Notes: generated from the sequence alone by a model not told the origin. A stretch of 64,000 bases of DNA from Frigidibacter sp. (GCF_030695035.1 NZ_JAUYTT010000020.1:62001-126000), one strand, 5' to 3'; counted from the stretch's first letter, positions 31,688-40,254 are shown. Translations and numbers: made by a program.

Positions 31688-32997
31688 TGGATCCCGCTAT
31701 CGTTGTCGGCCTGACGTCGGTCATCGGCATTCTGCTGCTGGTGTATCTGGGAATGCATGTTGCCATCGCGCTTGCGCTGGTGTCGGGGCTGGCGCTTCTG
31801 GCGCATAGCGGCTCGCTGATCCTGCCGGTGCGTCTGGCTGTTCTCGCAGCGACCGATGGCGTTTCAAGCTATTCCTTCGGGGTAGTGCCGCTGTTCATCT
31901 TGATGGGCATCCTTGTCGGCCATGCCGATCTGGGGCGCGATGCCTTCAGGGTGGCACATGCCGCGGTCGGGCGCATCCGCGGCGGGCTTGGCATCGCCAC
32001 GGTGCTGGCCAATGCGGTCTTTGCCGCGATCACCGGCATCTCCATCGCCTCGGCGGCGATCTTCTCGCGGGTTGCCGTCCCGGAAATGCGCCGCTTTGGC
32101 TATAGCAAGCAGTTCGCGACCGGGGTCGTTGCCGGCAGCTCGATCCTTGGGATGCTGATGCCGCCAAGCGTGCTGCTGATCGTCTATGCCATTGTCGCGC
32201 AGCAATCCGTGGCCGCCATGTTTCGTGCCGCCATCCTTCCGGCGATCCTGCTGGCGACCCTGTTCTCTGTCGGCATCCTGATCATGACCCGCCTGACTCC
32301 GGGCTTCGTGCAGCCCGGTTTCAACCCGGCCGCCGAGAGGGGCCCGAAACTGGGGGCCTGGCAGTCTATGTCGCTGTCCGGACCGATCCTGCTGCTGATC
32401 GTCATGGTGATGGGCGGCATCTACGGCGGGGTCTTCACCCCGACAGAGGCCGGCGCGGCGGGCGCAACCCTGGCGCTGCTGATCGTCATCGCCAAGCGCC
32501 GGTTTTCGGTTGCGATGCTCTGGGCCTCGCTGGTGGAAAGCGGGCGGCTGACCGCCTCAATCCTGTTCCTGATCATCTGCGCCACGATGTACAGCCGGAT
32601 GCTGGGCGTGACCGGTCTTCCCTACATGCTGACCGAATGGCTGCGCGAGATCGAGGTGGGGTTCGTGCAGCTGATGATCCTCTACTGCGTGCTGATGATC
32701 CTGCTGGGGATGATCCTCGATTCCACCTCGACCATGCTGATCCTGATCCCGATCTTCCTGCCGACGGCACTGGCCTTCGGGGCAGATCCGGTCTGGTTCG
32801 GGATCATTACCGTTTTGGGCGCGGAAATCGGGCTTCTGACGCCGCCCCTGGGAATCAGCGTCTTTGTGGTGAAGGACGCGATCCGCGACCCGGACACGAC
32901 CTTGGGCGACATCTTCAGGGGCGCCTTCCCCTTCGCGGCGATGATGGCGCTGATGCTGGCGCTGCTGGTGATGTTTCCGGGGTTGACCCGCTGGTAG
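31687..32997 (+). CDS. dctM: TRAP transporter large permease DctM
   Basis: 436 aa with about 12 helices. VVPLFILMGILVGHADLG, ITGISIASAAIFSRVAVPEM, GSSILGMLMPPSVLLIVYAI and IGLLTPPLGISVFVV mark the DctM family. It is the last gene of the cyclase-BKACE-TRAP operon. Downstream the DNA holds no recognisable gene for about 280 bp. Confidence 0.93.
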   Translation: MDPAIVVGLTSVIGILLLVYLGMHVAIALALVSGLALLAHSGSLILPVRLAVLAATDGVSSYSFGVVPLFILMGILVGHADLGRDAFRVAHAAVGRIRGGLGIATVLANAVFAAITGISIASAAIFSRVAVPEMRRFGYSKQFATGVVAGSSILGMLMPPSVLLIVYAIVAQQSVAAMFRAAILPAILLATLFSVGILIMTRLTPGFVQPGFNPAAERGPKLGAWQSMSLSGPILLLIVMVMGGIYGGVFTPTEAGAAGATLALLIVIAKRRFSVAMLWASLVESGRLTASILFLIICATMYSRMLGVTGLPYMLTEWLREIEVGFVQLMILYCVLMILLGMILDSTSTMLILIPIFLPTALAFGADPVWFGIITVLGAEIGLLTPPLGISVFVVKDAIRDPDTTLGDIFRGAFPFAAMMALMLALLVMFPGLTRW

Positions 32998-33278
32998 CTG
33001 CGGACGCGGCGCCGCACAGATCGGGGCCAAGCACCTGATGGCCGCGTCGCCTGCCTTGGCGATGGGGTCCTCAATCGAGGCGGCACGCTGCATGTCGGTC
33101 TGCGCATGATCTCCGTGCCGAGGAACTGCTTCAGCCCGTTGCGTCCGGCGGCGCTGTTTCGGGCGCTGTTGGGCAGCTACGATCAGGCGTCGCGCGGCAG
33201 CCTCGCTGTGGGGCCTGCGGAGATCTCAGCGACAAAAATCCGGTTGCAGCCCGCGGGCCCGCTTGCCGCCCCGGGGGC
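32998..33278. other. Gap of about 280 bp with no supported gene
   Basis: Short open frames exist on both strands, but none has a ribosome site, recognisable motif or sensible start. No clear terminator hairpin with a T-run was seen. It could be eroded coding sequence, but I cannot name a parent gene. Confidence 0.4.
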
Positions 33279-34550
33279 TCAGCGGAACAGCTGGCTCAGG
33301 TGGTCATTCAGATAGAAGCCCTGCGGATCCAGCTTGCGGCGCAGCGTGCGGAAGTCCTGCGCATGCGGATAGATCGCGTCCACATCCTCGCCGGTCAGGA
33401 AATGCAGCTTGCCCCAATGCGGACGGGCACCATAGCCGCGCAGGATCTTGTCGACCGCACGCAGGTAGTCCCAGTAGTCCTTGCCCGGCTCGCCCGAGAC
33501 CGAAACGGTCACGCTGTCCTGCCGGTGGAAGGGGCTCATCCACGCCTCGTCGTCGGCGGTGAAGCGGTATTCGATGGGAAAGATCGCCTCGGGGAATTGT
33601 TCGAGCATGATCTTGCGGACCGCCCGCACCGCATCCTTGCCGTGCTGGCGCGGCACGGCATATTCCAGCTCGTGGAAGTTCGGGATGTACTCGATGGGAT
33701 AGACATCCGAGCTGTAGGCGACCTTCTCGAACTCCCCCTCGAACGGCGCCTCATCCGTGATGTCCATCACCTTCATCTCGCACACATCGCTGGTGCGCCC
33801 GGTCTTCGAAGTGGCAGAGGTGTCGGGCAGGCAATAGCAGTGGCGGCTCTCCTCATACGGGCACCAGAAGAAGCTGAAATGCCGGTGCTTTTCGGCCAGC
33901 TCGTCATGCATCTCCATCGCGGATTCAAAATCCTCGCGCCAGATGCGCTCCTTCAGGCGGTAGCTGTCCGTCACCTGCAGCGTCATTTCGGAAATGGCGC
34001 CGAGGGTGCCCAGAGAGACGCGCCCGGCCAGCAGCAGATCGGGTGTGGTTTCGTCCACGACAAGGATTGAGCCATCCGGCTGCACCAGCTTCATCCCGAC
34101 GATGCAATCGGCCAGAACCGGCAAGGCGCCGCCGGTGCCGTGGGTGCCGGTGGTGAAGGCCCCGGCGATGGCCTGGCTGTCGATGTCGCCCTGGTTCAGC
34201 ATCGACAGCCCCTCGGCCTTCAGCACCTTCACCAGCTCGTTGATCGTGGTCCCGGCGGCGGCCGTCACCCGGCGCTTTTCGTGGTCGACATGGCGGACGC
34301 CCTTCATCCCCGACAGCGTGAGGTGCAGGCCGCTGGTCAGCGCCACCGGCGTGAAGCTGTGGCCCGATCCCGCGACGCGCACGTTCAGCCCCTTGCCCGT
34401 CGCCGCCGCGATCATGGCGCAAAGCTCATCCTCACTTTGCGGCGCGCCGCGGGCCGCACGCACGCAAGACTGATTGCCCACCCAGTTGCGCCAATGGGCA
34501 TGGTCGATGCCGAAGTCGTTGACCTGCATGTTATGCGACGAAACCGTCAT
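33279..34550 (-). CDS. FAD-linked oxidase, D-arabinono-1,4-lactone oxidase/alditol oxidase type
   Basis: 423 aa. VRVAGSGHSFTPVALTSG (~58-75) is the FAD loop, whose histidine carries covalent FAD in this family. GDIDSQAIAGAFTTGTHGTG follows, and the C-terminal ALO domain includes RPHWGKLHFL. Family members oxidise aldonolactones or alditols with oxygen. It ends a three-gene minus-strand operon after two SDR genes (17 bp from the nearest), pointing to stepwise sugar or polyol oxidation. ATG at 34550 has GGGGGCTCCGCC upstream. Confidence 0.9.
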   Translation of the reverse strand: MTVSSHNMQVNDFGIDHAHWRNWVGNQSCVRAARGAPQSEDELCAMIAAATGKGLNVRVAGSGHSFTPVALTSGLHLTLSGMKGVRHVDHEKRRVTAAAGTTINELVKVLKAEGLSMLNQGDIDSQAIAGAFTTGTHGTGGALPVLADCIVGMKLVQPDGSILVVDETTPDLLLAGRVSLGTLGAISEMTLQVTDSYRLKERIWREDFESAMEMHDELAEKHRHFSFFWCPYEESRHCYCLPDTSATSKTGRTSDVCEMKVMDITDEAPFEGEFEKVAYSSDVYPIEYIPNFHELEYAVPRQHGKDAVRAVRKIMLEQFPEAIFPIEYRFTADDEAWMSPFHRQDSVTVSVSGEPGKDYWDYLRAVDKILRGYGARPHWGKLHFLTGEDVDAIYPHAQDFRTLRRKLDPQGFYLNDHLSQLFR

Positions 34551-34567
34551 GGCGGAGCCCCCTTAAA

Positions 34568-35335
34568 TCACATGGCCGTATAGGCATTGTCGGCAAACAG
34601 ATGCGCGCCGTTGACGAAGCTGGCCTCGTCGCTCGCCAGGAACAGCGCCGCCGAAGCAACCTCCTCGGGGCGGCAGAGGCGCCCCTGCGCGGTGGCGATG
34701 GCGGCCTCGGATACGTCGACGCCGTGCTTTTGCAGCAGCTCGATTTCCCGCAGCCCATGCGCGGTGGCGATGAAGCCGGGGCAGGTCGCGTTCGACCGGA
34801 TGCCCCGGTCCCGGAATTCCACCGCGATGGCGCGGGCGAACATGTGGCAGGCGCCCTTCGAGGTGCAGTAGAGCACCTCCATCGGCGTGCCGACAACGCC
34901 CGAGATCGACGAGGTGCAGACGATGGAGCCGCCCCCGGCCGCGATCATGCCCGGCAGCACCGCCTTGGTGACAAGGAACATGCTTTTCACGTTCACCGCC
35001 ATGATGCGGTCCCACTCGTCCTCGGACGTCTCGAGGAAGGGCAGCGCGGCGAGGATCCCGGCATGGTTCATCAGCACCGTGATCGGGCCAAAGGCCGCCT
35101 CCACCTTGGCGACCGCCGCGATGACCTGCGCAGCGTCCGACACATCGGCTGGCGCAAAGACCGCCTCATGCCCCTCGGCCCGCAGCCGTTCGGCCAAGGC
35201 GGCGCCCTCGCTGCGGGGCAGGTCCACGATGCCGACCCGCGCGCCTTCGCGGGCGAAGAGTTCAGAGGCGGCGCGCCCGCAGCCCCCGGCCCCGCCGGTG
35301 ATCAGGGCGGTCTTTCCTTCAAGGCGTCTGGACAA
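34568..35335 (-). CDS. SDR family oxidoreductase
   Basis: 255 aa. The cofactor loop is LITGGAGGCGRAASELF, followed by ADVSDA; MNHAGIL replaces the usual NNAG; the catalytic part is STSSISGVVGTPMEVLYCTSKGA without change to the Ser or Tyr-x-x-x-Lys. A TTG start at 35335 is called because GGAGGGAGAG lies directly upstream. It is the middle gene of the SDR-SDR-oxidase operon. Substrate not known; a sugar or polyol is likely from context. Confidence 0.88.
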   Translation of the reverse strand: MSRRLEGKTALITGGAGGCGRAASELFAREGARVGIVDLPRSEGAALAERLRAEGHEAVFAPADVSDAAQVIAAVAKVEAAFGPITVLMNHAGILAALPFLETSEDEWDRIMAVNVKSMFLVTKAVLPGMIAAGGGSIVCTSSISGVVGTPMEVLYCTSKGACHMFARAIAVEFRDRGIRSNATCPGFIATAHGLREIELLQKHGVDVSEAAIATAQGRLCRPEEVASAALFLASDEASFVNGAHLFADNAYTAM

Positions 35336-35377
35336 CTCTCCCTCCTGTGCTGCGGCTACTCGAACCCAATCCGGCCC

Positions 35378-36157
35378 TCAGATCCCTGCGAGCGATTCAA
35401 GGCTTTCGGGCAGGATCTGCCCCCCATCGACAACGATCTGCTGGCCGGTGATGTAGCCCGCCTCGTCCGAGGCGAAGAACAGCGCGGCATTGCCGATATC
35501 TTCAACGGCACCGAGGCGCCCCAGCGGGATCGACGCGGCCATGCTTGCCAGATAGTCCTCGCCAAGCCCCTGCAGCCCTTCGGTAATAATGTTGCCGGGC
35601 ATCACCGCGTTGATCGTGGTGTTGTAGCGCGCCAGCTCCATCGCCGCGGTCTTCAGGAAGCCCAGTTGCCCGGCCTTGGAGGCGCCGTAATGCGCCCAAC
35701 CCGGATAGCCCGTCACCGGCCCGGTGATCGAGGAGGTGACGATGACCCGGCCCTTGCCGGCCGCCTCGAAGGCAGGAATGCAGGCCTTCACGCACAGGAA
35801 CGTGCTCTTGAGGTTGGTGGACATCACGCCATCCCAATCCTCGGGCGTCATGTCGACGATCTTGACCTGCGGGAAGATCCCGGCATTGGCGCACAGGATA
35901 TCGACGCCGCCATGGGCTGCCGTCGCCGCGGCGACGAGGCGCTGCACCTCCTGCCAGTCCGACACGTCGCACAGGTGGAAGGCGGCGATGCCGCCCGCGG
36001 CGCGGATTGCCTCAACGGCCGCGTTCGCCGCGGCCTCGCCCCGTGCGGCGATCATCACCTTGGCGCCTTGCGCCGCAAAGACCCGCGCGATGCCAAGACC
36101 GATGCCCTTGGACCCGCCGGTCACGATCACGCTGCGCCCGCTGATGGATGTCAGCAT
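35378..36157 (-). CDS. SDR family oxidoreductase
   Basis: 259 aa classical SDR: VTGGSKGIGLGIARVF (~13-28), CANAGIFPQ, TSSITGPVTGYPGWAHYGASK and the end ITGQQIVVDGGQILPESL. The start at 36157 follows GGGAGACTGGA; the frame is open further upstream but unsupported. First gene of the minus-strand operon, divergent from the kinase gene at 36309. It probably oxidises a sugar or polyol ahead of the lactone oxidase. Confidence 0.89.
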   Translation of the reverse strand: MLTSISGRSVIVTGGSKGIGLGIARVFAAQGAKVMIAARGEAAANAAVEAIRAAGGIAAFHLCDVSDWQEVQRLVAAATAAHGGVDILCANAGIFPQVKIVDMTPEDWDGVMSTNLKSTFLCVKACIPAFEAAGKGRVIVTSSITGPVTGYPGWAHYGASKAGQLGFLKTAAMELARYNTTINAVMPGNIITEGLQGLGEDYLASMAASIPLGRLGAVEDIGNAALFFASDEAGYITGQQIVVDGGQILPESLESLAGI

Positions 36158-36308
36158 TCCAGTCTCCCTGTTGCCGGTCATGCGGCGCCTCGTGCCGGGC
36201 GCCTTTGCGACAGGATCACGCGCGCGCGGCAATCGCGCAAGGCCCGTGTTGCAAGTGCAGCAATCGGTTTCTAGGCTGCGGTAACGGGCGGGCACGGGAG
36301 GGACGGCG

Positions 36309-37307
36309 ATGGGTCTCTATCAAGGCGATCTGGTGGAACGGTTGCGGGCCGGGGCGCAGTCGCTCGCCCCGCATTGGGGCCTGTCGCCGCAAACGCAGGT
36401 GCGGCTGCTGACCCTGTCCGAGAATGCGACCTTCCGCGCCGATGATCCGGCCCGCGATGCGCCGTTGATCTTGCGCGTTCATCGCCCCGGCTATCATACC
36501 GAGGCCGAGATCGCGTCAGAACTGGCATGGATCGCGGCGCTGCGGCAGGCCGGGGCAGTCACCGCACCAGCCCCGCTGCCGCTGCAGTCCGGCGAGATGA
36601 TCGCAAGGTTTGAGGAGGGCGGCGATCTGCGCCATGTGGTGGCCTTCGAGTTCATGCCCGGATCAGAGCCCGATCCGGCGGGCGATCTTGCCGCGGGGTT
36701 CCGCCAGCTTGGCGCGGTCAGCGCCCGGCTGCATGGCCATGCCCGCGGGTGGCAGCCGCCCGCGGGCTTCACCCGCAAGACGTGGGATTTCGACAGCGCC
36801 TTTGGCCCCGCGCCGCTCTGGGGCGACTGGCGCGCCGCGCCGGGCCTGACGGCAGACAGCGCCGCGGTGCTGTCCGCGCTGGCGGCGCGGCTGCAGCGCG
36901 AGCTTGCCGCCTATGGCAGCGGCGCCGACCGCTTCGGTCTGGTGCATGCGGATCTGCGGCTTGCCAACCTGCTGGCCGCCGATGACCAGCTGGCAGTGAT
37001 CGATTTCGACGACTGCGGCTTGTCATGGTTCGCCTATGATTTCGCCGCCGCGATCAGCTTTCTGGAAACCTCGCCGATGATCCCGGCCTTGCAGGTCGCC
37101 TGGCTGGAGGGTTATCGCGAGGTCGCTGCCTTCGGAGCAGAGCACGAGGCAATGCTGCCGGCGCTGATCCTGTTCCGGCGGCTGCTGCTGACCGCGTGGA
37201 TTGGCAGCCATGCGGAAACCGAAACCGCGCAAGAGGCCGGCCTTGGCGCCTATACCGAAGGCACCGCGGAACTGGCAGAGCGCTATCTGGCAGAGCCGCG
37301 CCCATGA
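36309..37307 (+). CDS. APH-family phosphotransferase (hydroxylysine kinase-like)
   Basis: 332 aa aminoglycoside-phosphotransferase-fold kinase. The catalytic loop is LVHADLRLANLL (H213, D215, N220) and the Mg site VIDFDDCGLSW (D232). Together with the downstream class III PLP enzyme, coupled by ATGA overlap, it resembles the kinase plus phospho-lyase pairs that act on hydroxylysine or ethanolamine-like amino alcohols: the kinase phosphorylates, the lyase removes phosphate and ammonia. The substrate itself is not shown by the sequence. Confidence 0.85.
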   Translation: MGLYQGDLVERLRAGAQSLAPHWGLSPQTQVRLLTLSENATFRADDPARDAPLILRVHRPGYHTEAEIASELAWIAALRQAGAVTAPAPLPLQSGEMIARFEEGGDLRHVVAFEFMPGSEPDPAGDLAAGFRQLGAVSARLHGHARGWQPPAGFTRKTWDFDSAFGPAPLWGDWRAAPGLTADSAAVLSALAARLQRELAAYGSGADRFGLVHADLRLANLLAADDQLAVIDFDDCGLSWFAYDFAAAISFLETSPMIPALQVAWLEGYREVAAFGAEHEAMLPALILFRRLLLTAWIGSHAETETAQEAGLGAYTEGTAELAERYLAEPRP

Positions 37308-38632
37308 CCGACACCCCCGCCATCCGCCAGATCCTCGACATGAACGCCTTCGACGCCAGCGCTGCAGCGGATGCCGCGCCGGCGGTGCGCCGCAGGCTGG
37401 GCAATGTCGGTGCAGCCTCGGTCCTGTTCTACCGCGACCCGATCGAGATGGTGTCGGCCAGCGGTTGCTGGATGACGGACGCGGCCGGGCGGCGCTATCT
37501 GGATTTTTACAACAACGTCCCCTCGGTCGGACACAGCCACCCCGCGGTCGTGCGCGCCGTAGCTGACCAGATCGCGCGGCTGAACACCAATACGCGCTAT
37601 GTGGTGGCGGTGGTCGATGACTATCTGGATGCGCTGAAGGCCCGGCTGCCGGCCGATCTGTCGAACGTGGTGATGACCTGCTCGGGCAGCGAGGCCAACG
37701 ATCTGGCCCTGCGCATCGCCCGCGCGGTCACGGGGAGGCAGGGTTTTGTCGTCACCACGAACGCCTATCACGGCAATACCGATCTGGTGACGGGGGTGTC
37801 GCCCTCGGCGCTGAAACGCGGCGGGCTGCCGGCGCATGTGGTGGCGATTGCGCCGCCGGGTGCAACGCCGGATGCCGAAGCAGGCTTTCTGGCGGCGCTG
37901 GAGGCTGCGATGGCCGAACTGGGTGCGCGGGGTTTCGGCACGGCGGCCTTCCTCTGTGACGCGATCTTTTCCAGCGACGGGATCCATGAGGGGCCGCCGG
38001 GCTTTCTGGCCCGCGCGGCTGATCTGGTGCGGGCGCGCGGCGGGCTCTTCATCGCCGACGAGGTGCAGCCCGGCTTCGGGCGCACCGGCGCCGCCTTCTG
38101 GGGCTTTGCGCGCCATGGCGCTGCGCCCGATATCGTGACCATGGGCAAGCCGATGGGCAACGGCTTTCCGATGGCGGCGATGGCGACCCGGCCCGACTAC
38201 CTGGCCGCCTTCTGCGCCGATACCGGCTATTTCAACACCTTCGGCGGCAACCCGGTCGCGGCGGCTGCCGGCGCGGCGGTGCTGCGGGTGATCGAGGAAG
38301 AGGCCCTGCAGCACAATGCCAGTGTCACGGGCCAGCACCTGCTGGCCGAGATCCGGGCGCTGGCCGCCGCCCGCCCGCAGATCGCGACGGTGCGCGGCGC
38401 GGGCCTGTTCATTGGCGTCGACATTGGCGCCGAAGGCGCGCCAGACCCGGACCTGACTCTGCGGGTCATCGACGCGATGCGCAGCCGCGGTGTGCTGATC
38501 GGTGCGGCGGGGCTGCATGGTGCAACGCTCAAGCTGCGCCCACCACTTTGCCTGAGCCACGCCGAGGCTGACCTGTTCGTCACCGCGCTGGACGACGCGA
38601 TGGGCATGGCCGCGGCCCGGCCATACGTCTGA
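37304..38632 (+). CDS. Class III aminotransferase-fold PLP enzyme, phospho-lyase-like
   Basis: 442 aa. SVGHSHPAVVRAVADQIARL followed by NTNTRYV is typical of the ethanolamine-phosphate/5-phosphohydroxylysine phospho-lyase branch rather than ordinary transaminases. CSGSEANDLALRIAR, IADEVQPGFGRTG (D252) and the PLP lysine K282 in TMGKPMGNGFPMA are intact. It overlaps the kinase gene by 4 bp. The last residues (ARPYV) are read from DNA that on the other strand looks like the end of a transposase, so its C-terminus may have been reshaped by an insertion element. Confidence 0.88.
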   Translation: MTDTPAIRQILDMNAFDASAAADAAPAVRRRLGNVGAASVLFYRDPIEMVSASGCWMTDAAGRRYLDFYNNVPSVGHSHPAVVRAVADQIARLNTNTRYVVAVVDDYLDALKARLPADLSNVVMTCSGSEANDLALRIARAVTGRQGFVVTTNAYHGNTDLVTGVSPSALKRGGLPAHVVAIAPPGATPDAEAGFLAALEAAMAELGARGFGTAAFLCDAIFSSDGIHEGPPGFLARAADLVRARGGLFIADEVQPGFGRTGAAFWGFARHGAAPDIVTMGKPMGNGFPMAAMATRPDYLAAFCADTGYFNTFGGNPVAAAAGAAVLRVIEEEALQHNASVTGQHLLAEIRALAAARPQIATVRGAGLFIGVDIGAEGAPDPDLTLRVIDAMRSRGVLIGAAGLHGATLKLRPPLCLSHAEADLFVTALDDAMGMAAARPYV

Positions 38633-38682
38633 CGCTTGAGGAACTTCAGGCGATGGATCGGGCCCTCGGTCTGGCCATTCGA
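38614..38682 (-). pseudogene. Remnant of an ISL3-type transposase C-terminus
   Basis: The minus strand reads SNGQTEGPIHRLKFLKRQ then TYGRA, closely matching the conserved C-terminal block of ISL3-family transposases (NGQTEGQ...LKR.MYGRA). Only about 23 codons are recognisable; no upstream transposase or inverted repeat was seen. It overlaps the 3' end of the phospho-lyase-like gene. Confidence 0.6.
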
Positions 38683-38759
38683 CCCCCGCTCGCCCAGTCG
38701 AAACCCACCTGGTCGACCCCCCAGTCCAGCAAGCGGACCCATATGAACAGCGCAGGCAT

Positions 38760-38918
38760 TCAATGAAGCAGACCTATGTCGCTATCCAGAAACTGGATGA
38801 TCTTGCCAAGCACCTCCGGCTCAATCGTGGTTTCGATACGCCGGTATTCGCTTGGGGCGCCACTTTGACTGCGCTGGAACAAGTGGTTGAGGCCTTCGAA
38901 AATGACCACCTCCAATGG
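38760..38918 (-). pseudogene. C-terminal fragment of an alpha/beta hydrolase gene
   Basis: About 52 codons ending at the stop 38760. The peptide VVIFEGLNHLFQ, then SGAPSEYRRIETTIEPEVL, matches the C-terminus of a common hydrolase family in which the LNHLFQ histidine is catalytic. No core or nucleophile elbow precedes it in frame. Its upstream edge touches the start of the opposite-strand fragment at 38915. Confidence 0.6.
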
Positions 38919-39118
38919 CGCGGCCAGCGGGCGCACTCTGCCTGCCACTGCTGTTTTCAATTTGCGCCTGCGCTGCCCCAGCCCCGGACGTGACCCAATC
39001 AACCCGGGGGCCGATGGTCGTCTTTGAAGCAGGTCTCGGGGATACCGCCGCGGTCTGGAACACGGTCCGACTACCCCCGGACCTGGGACGCTTTGCCTGG
39101 ACGCGTGCTGGATACGGC
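38915..39118 (+). pseudogene. N-terminal fragment of an alpha/beta hydrolase gene
   Basis: From the ATG at 38915 a hydrophobic leader (CLPLLFSICACAAP, lipoprotein-like) is followed by MVVFEAGLGDTAAVWNTV and FAWTRAGYG, the usual first strand and RAGYG motif of secreted alpha/beta hydrolases. Homology then stops; no GHSxGG elbow is found in any frame downstream. It is a broken gene. The rest of this gap, to 39315, holds nothing I recognise. Confidence 0.6.
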
Positions 39119-39315
39119 CTGGGACCGTCGCTCTTGGCAGGGCAGAACCTACACCACGCCCTGGGACAGCATCCGCAGTCGCAGCAACACAGCTTGCCAA
39201 CGGAATTTGCCTCCTGTCGTCAAAGCCTGTTGGCGACAGCAAAGTGCTACCAACCTCGCTTGATGTCAGCGAGACACCTTTGGCTGGCATCAAATGACGA
39301 GCGGGAGGGCTCCGG

Positions 39316-40122
39316 TTACAATGGCTGGCCGGTGTCGTAGGAGATGGCCGGGCCGAACTCGCCGATGAGCTGGCGGTGCGAGGTCAGCCCTTGCCCCTCG
39401 ATCCACAGATGCAGATCGAAGGCCGGCGGTTCGAGCACGAAGGCCGAGGGCGCGTCGGGGCGCAGGTCGAGCGGAAGCTGATGCGCCACGGCAGGCGCGA
39501 TCGAGGCAATCGTGCCGCCCCAGCCGACGACGACCGGGCGATGGACATGGCCGCACAGGACCCGGATTACCTGGGGATGCCGGGCGATCACCGCTTCCAG
39601 CGCGGCGCCACCGGCACAGTTGATCGGGTCCATATGGCCGATGCCCGTCAGAAAGGGCGGATGGTGCATGAACACCACCGTGGGTCGGTCCGGCGCGGCC
39701 GAAAGCTGCCGGTCCAGCCAGTCCCGCCGCTCGGCGCAGATTAGGCCCAGGCTGAACTCGGCCTCGTCGAGCGTGTCGAGGCCGATCAGGCGCAGCGGGA
39801 ACTCCTCGATCACCTGATGCAGGAACCCGGCGTCGGGCAGGATCTCGGCAAAGGCTGCGCGCATTGCCTCGCGGCGATCATGATTGCCTGGGATCACGGC
39901 AAGCGGCATCTCCAGCGGGGCCAGCAGGCGGCGGATATAGTCGTATTCTGCCGGCGTGCCGCGGTCGGCCAGATCGCCGGTGAACAGCACGATATCGGGG
40001 CGCGGGGTCAGGGCATTGAGCGCAGCCACAGCCCGCACCAGCGCGGCGCCAGTGTCGAGTCGGTCATAGAAGAGCTCTCCTTCAGGGCCGACATGGGCAT
40101 CCGTGATCTGGGCGATGAGCAT
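39316..40122 (-). CDS. Metallophosphoesterase, class III cyclic/glycerophosphodiester phosphodiesterase type
   Basis: 268 aa. The dinuclear metal motifs are complete: ITDAHVG (~5-11), FTGDLADRG, VIPGNHDRRE, FMHHPPF and LCGHVHR. The layout fits CpdA/GpdQ enzymes that cleave cAMP or glycerophosphodiesters. It is divergent from a Ugp-like importer, and a Pho-box-like site lies 49 bp upstream on its own strand, which favours a role in releasing phosphate from glycerophosphodiesters over cAMP signalling. Start at 40122 is chosen to begin directly before the first motif. Confidence 0.87.
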   Translation of the reverse strand: MLIAQITDAHVGPEGELFYDRLDTGAALVRAVAALNALTPRPDIVLFTGDLADRGTPAEYDYIRRLLAPLEMPLAVIPGNHDRREAMRAAFAEILPDAGFLHQVIEEFPLRLIGLDTLDEAEFSLGLICAERRDWLDRQLSAAPDRPTVVFMHHPPFLTGIGHMDPINCAGGAALEAVIARHPQVIRVLCGHVHRPVVVGWGGTIASIAPAVAHQLPLDLRPDAPSAFVLEPPAFDLHLWIEGQGLTSHRQLIGEFGPAISYDTGQPL

Positions 40123-40170
40123 GTGGCTGGTCCTTGCGCGGTTGATCCCCGCAGCAGGTCGCATCGCAAG

Positions 40171-40188
40171 GTGACATGCGAATGACGG
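40171..40188 (-). promoter_or_regulatory. Pho-box-like site upstream of the phosphodiesterase gene
   Basis: On the minus strand CCGTCAT-TCGC-ATGTCAC, two mismatches from the PhoB consensus CTGTCAT-N4-CTGTCAC. It lies 49 bp upstream of the phosphodiesterase ATG. Confidence 0.55.
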
Positions 40189-40236
40189 TCATCGGGGGCA
40201 CGGGCAGGCCTCCCGTGACAAGGAAACTTCATTCAG

Positions 40237-40254
40237 CCGTCATCGCTCTGTGAC
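40237..40254 (+). promoter_or_regulatory. Pho-box-like site upstream of the Ugp-like operon
   Basis: CCGTCAT-CGCT-CTGTGAC, two mismatches from the same 7-4-7 consensus, in the orientation of the ABC operon whose first gene starts at 40399. Two such sites facing opposite ways in one divergent gap is more than expected by chance. Confidence 0.55.

Noticed and set aside
32998-33278. Possible transposase or enzyme remnant
   Set aside because: I could not match any frame to a known family, so it is listed only as a gap.
38760-39293. A 177-codon minus-strand frame as an intact gene
   Set aside because: Only the last 52 codons resemble a hydrolase; the rest is antisense to the plus-strand hydrolase fragment and has no motifs.
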